From assembly GCA_016841765.1 (NCBI GenBank), contig JAENYN010000042.1, positions 1 through 40,514 on the forward strand: DNA of 40,514 nt, written 5' to 3'. The position numbers and the translations under genes are program-made. The stretch comes from Guptibacillus hwajinpoensis. GTDB lineage: Bacteria; Bacillota; Bacilli; Bacillales; Bacillaceae_O. Shown here piece by piece: positions 35,852-40,514 of this stretch. Under the pieces are notes generated by a model. The model searched no databases, was not told where the DNA came from, and saw only the letters and a program-made list of their open reading frames with translations. Every line of letters starts with the position of its first letter. The first letter of the stretch is position 1.

Positions 35852-35871
35852 TTTAGGAATCATTTCGATTT
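35852..35871 (-). promoter_or_regulatory. Candidate Zur operator upstream of znuC
   Basis: Minus-strand AAATCGAAATGATTCCTAAA. The left half and centre match the Zur box pattern AAATCGTAATNATT; the right half is degenerate. It lies 45 bp upstream of znuC, where an autoregulatory site is expected. Confidence 0.5.
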
Positions 35872-35953
35872 AACCATGTATGTAGTATACATAACCGTGC
35901 CTTTTTTGTAAATCATCCTGCCCGTTTTCCGAACGATAAAGAAGAGACAAAAA

Positions 35954-35975
35954 GACACCTTTTTGAAAAGGTGTC
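35954..35975 (-). terminator. Terminator of the transglycosylase gene
   Basis: GACACCTTTT / AAAAGGTGTC, a 10-bp stem with a 2-nt gap, then TTTTTGTCTC on the minus strand, 15 bp past the stop. Confidence 0.88.
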
Positions 35976-35990
35976 CCGATACTGCCCATA

Positions 35991-36710
35991 TTATTCCGCA
36001 GAAACGACATAGTCATGTTCCTCTGCATTTTCCTGAATTTCTTCAGCATACCAGCTTCTCGCATGCCCGTTTTCCTTAATGTATTTTTCCATCCCGTAGA
36101 TTCCGCGGTGGTATGCCGTCAATGTCTTATCCCAATCCTTGTAATTTTTCTGAAGGAAATCAAGATACACGATCGACAGCTGAATGGAATAATAAGGATC
36201 AAACAACAACTCATCTTTGTATGGCATCCCGGCCATGTCTGCAATCCACGGAGCTGTGTTTTTCATGAACTGCGCCATTCCGTATGCATGGCCATACTCT
36301 GTCTTAGGGCCTTTCAGCTTCGGGTCGAATTTTCCGCCGGACTCCACCTTCAATAATTCAAAAACCAGATAGGGATCGATGCCGCGGTGAATTGCTTCAT
36401 TTGCCATGAAAACACCCCAGTCCTTCTTGAATTTCCCATCGCTTTTCTGTGCGAGATCTGCGGCGATTTCATTCCCGCTTTTCCAGGTGAGGTACCCGTT
36501 TACTTGTTTCTGATTCTGTTCACCTGCTTCCTGCTCAAGTGAAGTGAACATCTGACTTGCTGTAAGTTCTTCATTTTCAGCTTGCAGGCTATATATTTCC
36601 TGTTCCATTTCATGTACTTTATATACATAAAAGCCTATGAGAGTTATGGCAATAGAAAATAAAACAATAATGAGGCCAGCGGCGGTATTTCGATTAAATC
36701 CTTTTATCAT
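35991..36710 (-). CDS. Membrane-anchored SLT-type lytic transglycosylase
   Basis: 239 residues from ATG 36710, with AAAAGGAG 11 nt upstream; the frame is open 8 codons earlier to a GTG without a site. A membrane anchor lies near 10-30, then a short coiled-coil-like stretch (VHEMEQEIYSLQAENEEL). A soluble-lytic-transglycosylase domain fills 95-235: catalytic Glu in LLKVESGGKFDP, AYGMAQFM (the GLMQ-like motif) and TAYHRGIYG. It would cleave glycan strands outside the membrane to give anhydro-muropeptides. Monocistronic, between the kinase and znuC. Confidence 0.85.
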   Translation of the reverse strand: MIKGFNRNTAAGLIIVLFSIAITLIGFYVYKVHEMEQEIYSLQAENEELTASQMFTSLEQEAGEQNQKQVNGYLTWKSGNEIAADLAQKSDGKFKKDWGVFMANEAIHRGIDPYLVFELLKVESGGKFDPKLKGPKTEYGHAYGMAQFMKNTAPWIADMAGMPYKDELLFDPYYSIQLSIVYLDFLQKNYKDWDKTLTAYHRGIYGMEKYIKENGHARSWYAEEIQENAEEHDYVVSAE

Positions 36711-36832
36711 TTCACCATCCACTCCTTTTATCACATGACGTTTATCTTACGTGACAAATGGCCCGAATGCAAGCGTACCGATTTTGCATAAGAAGCAAAA
36801 AAACGGGACTTTCTGTTTTTTCATCACAAAAA

Positions 36833-36860
36833 GGCGGCAAGAGTTGATATTCTCGCCGCC
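36833..36860 (-). terminator. Terminator of the histidine kinase gene
   Basis: GGCGGCGAGAA...CTCTTGCCGCC, with GC-rich ends and one bulge, then TTTTTGTG on the minus strand, about 150 bp past the stop. It could alternatively be part of the transglycosylase leader. Confidence 0.65.
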
Positions 36861-37008
36861 AAACTTGCAATTTCCGCCACATGCTGAGTGATGGGTCCTT
36901 TTTCCTGTAACCATATTCCGGTATGCGCAACAAATGGAAATATGTACCTGCCTTATTCACATCAGCAGCCGACAATTAGGTGGATGTCACCAACGATTCA
37001 TTTATCCG

Positions 37009-38403
37009 TCAAATAAACGGAAGGGTGAATGTCGTCAGCGTTCCGCGATCGGGTTCGCTTTCAACAGTGAATGTGCCGCCGTGATTTTCAATAATATTTT
37101 TGCTAAGTGGAATGCCGACGCCATTTCCATTCTCTTTTGTCGTGAAAAACGGTTTACCGAGCTGTTCAAGGACTTCGGCTGGAATTCCAGGACCATGATC
37201 GCTGACATTTACAACATATTCACTGCTGGATTCATGTGCCTGGAGAATAAATTTACGGTCTTCTTTTATGCCTTCATATGCTTCAATGCTGTTCCTCAGC
37301 AAGTTAAGGAGAATTTGCTTGATCATCCCCTCGTTGACTTCCACTTCCCGTTCCGTCTCTTCGATATGATATTCAAATGTAATATCATGGAGAAGGCATT
37401 CAGACCTGATGATATAAATCAGTGAATGGAAAATGTCGGCCGGATTTTGTTTTTTCTTGCTGATTTTTTTCCTCGAAACAGACAAAAAATCCTCAATGAT
37501 TTCGTTCATCCGCGTAACTTCAGAAAGAATGGTATGATAGTATTTTTTCCAGTCATTTGTCAGTGAAGAAAGCTGTAAAAATCCTCTGATGACAGAAAGG
37601 GGATTCCTGAGTTCATGGGCAACTCCTGCTGCCAGCTGTGAAACAGATTCCATTTGCTGTTTATATAACATCAGCTTTTCGAAACGCTGCTGATATGAAC
37701 GGTCATGAATGCACATGAACAGCGAATCGCTGTCCGGAATATAAACCCCCTGGATATGATAAAGTGATTCGTCCTCGTAATAATAGCGTTCAATCGTTTT
37801 CCCGCTGCTCCGCAAATCCTTGACAAACTTTTTCAGTTCCCCCTTCAAAGGAATCTCCGTTTCCAGTTCAGAAATGGTCCTGCCTTCAAAACCAGGGCTG
37901 CATGCCAGGCCAAGCAGTTTGTTGAAAGCTTCATTGCAAAAAATGAGTTCATTGCTGCTGTTAAGCATCACGATCGAAAGGTCAAGCTTTTGACTTAAAA
38001 ACTCCCTGATTACAAGGTCCTTATCCGACAACTTCAACAATTGATGGAGCGGCAGCTGGTCTTCTGCCAGCACTCTGACATCCGGCATGCCTGCCAGGTA
38101 CAGAAATTCACCTGAACGCTTTCCATTATATAAAGTCAAAACATTGCCGGCTCCTATGGAATGGTACAAAGTAAACCCCCGCGCAACCCCATTATCCGAT
38201 ATTTCCTTCAAAAATTGATAAACCGTATCATGATGTGATGGGTGAAAATAATCGTAAAAGCGCTCTTCTTTTTCACCCATAACCCGCGCAGCGTTCTCGT
38301 TCATTTCCAAAACTTTTCCATTGAGGCCAAGGACAAAACGCATTTCCATCGTTATGTCGCAGTCTGTTTCACTCCCCGGCAGCCTTGCTGACTGTGAACC
38401 CAA
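37009..38403 (-). CDS. Soluble PAS-domain sensor histidine kinase (sporulation-kinase type)
   Basis: 464 residues from TTG 38403; GGGAGG 7 nt upstream lies inside the longer frame that opens at GTG 38430. No membrane segment. Two PAS-like domains (about 15-95 and 125-235) are followed by a HisKA domain with the phosphorylated His in VAHELRNPLSVIRGF (about residue 263), and an ATPase domain with NLLRNSIEAYEG (N box), DHGPGIP (G1) and GNGVGIPLSKNIIENHGG (G2). No response regulator is adjacent, so it is an orphan kinase like KinA or KinE feeding Spo0F; that role is inferred. Confidence 0.9.
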   Translation of the reverse strand: MGSQSARLPGSETDCDITMEMRFVLGLNGKVLEMNENAARVMGEKEERFYDYFHPSHHDTVYQFLKEISDNGVARGFTLYHSIGAGNVLTLYNGKRSGEFLYLAGMPDVRVLAEDQLPLHQLLKLSDKDLVIREFLSQKLDLSIVMLNSSNELIFCNEAFNKLLGLACSPGFEGRTISELETEIPLKGELKKFVKDLRSSGKTIERYYYEDESLYHIQGVYIPDSDSLFMCIHDRSYQQRFEKLMLYKQQMESVSQLAAGVAHELRNPLSVIRGFLQLSSLTNDWKKYYHTILSEVTRMNEIIEDFLSVSRKKISKKKQNPADIFHSLIYIIRSECLLHDITFEYHIEETEREVEVNEGMIKQILLNLLRNSIEAYEGIKEDRKFILQAHESSSEYVVNVSDHGPGIPAEVLEQLGKPFFTTKENGNGVGIPLSKNIIENHGGTFTVESEPDRGTLTTFTLPFI

Positions 38404-38582
38404 AATGAGACCTCCCTTCGACCGAACCACACAAAGTTACAGTTACTATCCTTATTATACATAATTTTCCGCTTTGCCGATAGGACTGTGTCATCATTTC
38501 CGAATGCTTTTCAAAACAGTCACGGGATCAGCCCTTATTTCATACTGTATGAAAAGAAATGACTAACTTGAGGAGGCTTGTG

Positions 38583-38840
38583 ATGAATCTGTTCCAAAGC
38601 GCCATCAATCAGAAATTGAATACCGTGAACGCCGAGCAACTTTTAAAATATGCATCCCTATACAAGCTCAATATCTCCAAAAAGGAAGCACAGCACATCG
38701 CCGGCATGATAAAAGGAAAAAATATTAATATCTTCAATGACAGCGAGAGAAAAAATCTGCTCAAAAAGATTGCCCGGCAAGTTAGTCCCGAGCTTGCGAA
38801 GGAACTGAATCATTTGTTTAAGCAATTCATGAAGCTATAA
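38583..38840 (+). CDS. yqfT: YqfT, DUF2624 family protein
   Basis: 85 residues from ATG 38583, with GAGGAGG 6 nt upstream; the frame opens 8 codons earlier. Small, basic and helical (LLKYASLYKLNISKKEAQHI, then a helix ending HLFKQFMKL), with no signal or membrane segment. It matches the length and position of B. subtilis YqfT, next to nfo. Function unknown. An inverted family-2-like element follows about 70 bp downstream. Confidence 0.85.
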   Translation: MNLFQSAINQKLNTVNAEQLLKYASLYKLNISKKEAQHIAGMIKGKNINIFNDSERKNLLKKIARQVSPELAKELNHLFKQFMKL

Positions 38841-38908
38841 AAAAGCAAGAAAGAATGCGGACAAACAAGTCAACAGGCAATGAGTGGATATGTTCTTTTT
38901 TTGTATGA

Positions 38909-39209
38909 GGCTAATCACGTTAAATGAGCCTTTAATGGGATAACAATATGTGAAAATGCAGCAGGCCGCTCTCGAGATTACTTGTTCTTTTTCCCTGCAG
39001 GCTTTCGCTTGCGCATACAGTTGTCGGGGAAGCTCCTCGGCCTGTTCGTACCTGCGGGGTCTTCCCTGTTCGCTTACCCCGCCGGACATTCCTTGAGCTT
39101 CTTAAAGTATACATCGCCCGAAGAAAAATCGATCTTTCTTTTCGGGGAAGCCGAATACCTTCCGCTCCAATCAACTTCAGCACAAAAAAACATTTACTTT
39201 GACACAGCC
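38909..39209. repeat. Diverged family-2 MITE-like element
   Basis: About 300 bp. The right part (39040-39209) aligns by eye with 80-249, sharing ccgctccaatcaact-type and tcttttcgggg-type blocks, and ends in ctttgacacagcc. Its reverse complement (ggctgtgtcaaagtaaatg) resembles ggctaatcacgttaaatg at 38909, the likely left end. The element ends 9 bp before the nfo terminator stem. No gene is visible in 38841-39303. Confidence 0.65.
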
Positions 39210-39217
39210 AAAAACAA

Positions 39218-39256
39218 AAAACGAGTATAAAACCTTACAGGTTCCATACTCGTTTT
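39218..39256 (-). terminator. Terminator of nfo
   Basis: AAAACGAGTAT / ATACTCGTTTT with an inner GGAACC / GGTTTT pairing. T-rich TTTTTTGTTTTT follows on the minus strand. 48 bp past the stop. Confidence 0.88.
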
Positions 39257-39303
39257 ATATACAATTTTCCGCTGGTTATCTGAAATGCCCGGCAAAAAGG
39301 CTT

Positions 39304-40200
39304 TTATGTTCCAGAAATTATTTTGTTCTGAAGTTCTTCATCAAAAAGCTTTTCTTTGATCATGGCAATTTCATGTTTGTAAGGTGCTTTTTTATCTTTT
39401 TTATCTGTACCTACATACGGCGTCTCCAAAATTTTCGGGATTTCGGCAAGCTCAGGGTGATGGACGATATTGCTCAGGGCACCAAATCCGATATGTCCGA
39501 ACCCGATGTTTTCGTGCCTGTCCTTTGCGGCACCACGTTCATTTTTACTGTCGTTGATATGAAGCACCTTAAGGCGGTCAAGACCGATAATATCATCAAA
39601 TTCCTTCAAGACCGCATCAAAGTCGTTCACGATGTCATACCCGGCATCATGGGTGTGGCAGGTGTCAAAACAAACAGACAGCCTCTCATTTTTATCAACA
39701 CCGTCAATGATTTTCGCAAGTTCATCAAAAGACCTTCCGATTTCTGATCCTTTACCGGCCATCGTTTCGAGGGCAATTTGCACATTGCTGTTGTCTTCCG
39801 ATAGGACCTCATTCAATCCTTCAATTATTTTCTTGATTCCCGCATCCGATCCGGCACCGACATGTGCACCTGGATGGAGGACAATCTGCTTTGCACCGAT
39901 AGCCTGTGTCCGTTGGATTTCCGAGCGGAGGAAATCCACGCCCAGCCTGAATGTTGCCGGCTTACTCGTATTGCCGATGTTTATGATATACGGTGCATGC
40001 ACGATGATTTCATCGATTCCGTTATCCGTCATATGCTTGCGGCCGTTTTCAATATTCAGTTCCTCGACCGCCTTGCGTCTTGTATTTTGTGGTGCTCCCG
40101 TATAAATCATGAACGTATTGGCACCGTAAGAAACTGCCTCTTCGCTGGAACCAAGCAGCATTTTTTTGCCGCTCATAGATACATGAGACCCTAATTTCAT
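39304..40200 (-). CDS. nfo: Endonuclease IV (AP endonuclease)
   Basis: 298 residues from ATG 40200 (B. subtilis Nfo has 297); the open frame extends 11 codons further without a site. It cuts DNA 5' of abasic sites in base-excision repair, including in germinating spores. The barrel carries the three-zinc motifs: [10 protein letters not shown] (His), ALETMAGKG (Glu), [13 protein letters not shown] (Asp, His, His), [20 protein letters not shown] (His, Asp, Asp, His) and LETPY (Glu). Ends at the 39218 terminator. Confidence 0.95.
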   Translation of the reverse strand: MKLGSHVSMSGKKMLLGSSEEAVSYGANTFMIYTGAPQNTRRKAVEELNIENGRKHMTDNGIDEIIVHAPYIINIGNTSKPATFRLGVDFLRSEIQRTQAIGAKQIVLHPGAHVGAGSDAGIKKIIEGLNEVLSEDNSNVQIALETMAGKGSEIGRSFDELAKIIDGVDKNERLSVCFDTCHTHDAGYDIVNDFDAVLKEFDDIIGLDRLKVLHINDSKNERGAAKDRHENIGFGHIGFGALSNIVHHPELAEIPKILETPYVGTDKKDKKAPYKHEIAMIKEKLFDEELQNKIISGT

Positions 40201-40340
40201 TTCTCTGACACTCCAATCTGATTGCTGGCTCAAATGTTCTCCTCAAGTTATTTTACCATATAGATGACAAACCGTTTACAGATTTGTTCGGAGAAGGCAC
40301 AGCGTTAGATACATCCAGATTGAAAATGACTTTTCTATTA
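40201..40340. other. Upstream region of nfo
   Basis: 140 bp between nfo and the right-edge repeat element. It should carry the nfo promoter. I saw no clear -35/-10 pair and no gene. Confidence 0.4.
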
Positions 40341-40514
40341 GGCTCTGTTAAACGTTAGTGTTGATTTCCGTTGCAGGTACTCGCTTTCACCATAGGCACA
40401 AGTGCGACATCTGTTCCTGCTTCCCTACGGTCGCACTCACAGTGTCTTCTTTGCACCACAGGCACAAGTGCGACATCTGTTCCTGCTTCCCTACGGTCGC
40501 ACTCACAGTGTCTT
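40341..40514. repeat. Left part of a family-2 element with 66-bp tandem array
   Basis: The element starts ggctctgttaaacgttagtg and continues to tactcgctttc at 40388. There it is interrupted by tandem units with a 66-bp period: unit 1 is 40388-40453, unit 2 starts at 40454 and runs off the window. Each unit contains the inverted repeat agtgcgac...gtcgcact, able to form an 8-bp hairpin. The same unit appears at 1-51. In element A the array is followed by ccgctgggcgggcggtgag, the expected continuation after ctcgcttt, so the array sits within the element. Confidence 0.75.

Noticed and set aside
36742-36975. 77-codon minus-strand frame upstream of the transglycosylase
   Set aside because: It contains the kinase terminator hairpin and has no ribosome binding site, although part of it looks protein-like.
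36861-37008. Possible c-di-AMP (ydaO-type) riboswitch ahead of the wall hydrolase
   Set aside because: The conserved ydaO-type sequence blocks could not be found.
40388-40514. Possible CRISPR array in the direct repeats at the right edge
   Set aside because: The repeats are contiguous 66-bp units without unique spacers, and no cas genes are nearby.

Overview
The window is chromosomal DNA from a low-to-medium GC, endospore-forming Bacillaceae. Evidence for this includes germination and sporulation proteins (SpoVAF-type, YqfZ), strong AGGAGG-type ribosome binding sites, and a gene order that follows from memory the Bacillus subtilis yqgS-to-yqfS (nfo) segment: yqgS, glcK, yqgQ, gluP (yqgP), yqgO, yqgN, rpmG, yqzD/yqzC, pst operon, pbpA, yqgE, sodA, yqgC, yqgB, yqfZ, ispG, yqfX, zur, yqfT, nfo. 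Most genes lie on the minus strand. No phage, plasmid, CRISPR array, rRNA or intact insertion sequence is visible.

Layout. 1-10940 holds an LtaS-type polymerase (yqgS), a yqgQ / nitroreductase / glucokinase cluster, a stand-alone SpoVAF-like protein, an M42 peptidase, an unrecognised membrane-anchored protein (8161-9036, +), rhomboid protease GluP and the 59-residue YqgO. 11447-15198 holds L-lactate dehydrogenase, a MoeB/ThiF enzyme, a DUF92 membrane protein, 5-formyltetrahydrofolate cyclo-ligase and ribosomal protein L33; ldh, moeB and the DUF92 gene interrupt the B. subtilis-like order. 15397-16265 (+) is a yqzD-yqzC pair. 16439-20830 is the phosphate operon pstS-pstC-pstA-pstB-phoU, with a four-hexamer PhoP box upstream. 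21172-25534 holds PBP2A, an MFS protein and Mn-superoxide dismutase. 25947-26849 is a six-tRNA operon (Asn, Met, His, Ile2, Ser, Phe) containing a 144-bp tandem duplication that carries a broken tRNA end. 27076-29421 holds YqgC and a second phosphate carrier (Na/Pi cotransporter with PhoU tail). 29638-32840 holds YqgB, an NfeD-like protein, YqfZ and IspG. 33196-35806 holds YqfX and a znuC-znuB-zur zinc operon with a candidate Zur operator. 35991-40200 holds a lytic transglycosylase, a soluble PAS histidine kinase, YqfT and endonuclease IV.

The genes themselves are mostly core housekeeping: cell-wall synthesis and turnover (YqgS, PBP2A, transglycosylase, YqzC), phosphate and zinc homeostasis, stress defence (SOD, Nfo, nitroreductase) and sporulation. 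The most unusual content is between genes. Two families of small non-coding repeats are present. Family 1 is a ~178-bp highly palindromic element in five copies (6675, 25727, 27575, 32838, 32963), all in one orientation. Family 2 is a MITE-like element with GGCTCTGTTAAA-type inverted ends, seen as edge-truncated copies at both window ends, a diverged copy at 38909-39209 and a 39-bp end fragment at 30429. At nearly every locus the repeat begins immediately beyond the T-tract of a minus-strand intrinsic terminator. One family-2 element is interrupted by a 66-bp tandem array, each unit carrying its own hairpin. Several unrelated genes also share one terminator core, CTCGCCAATTGGCGAG. No clearly new multi-gene system was found.
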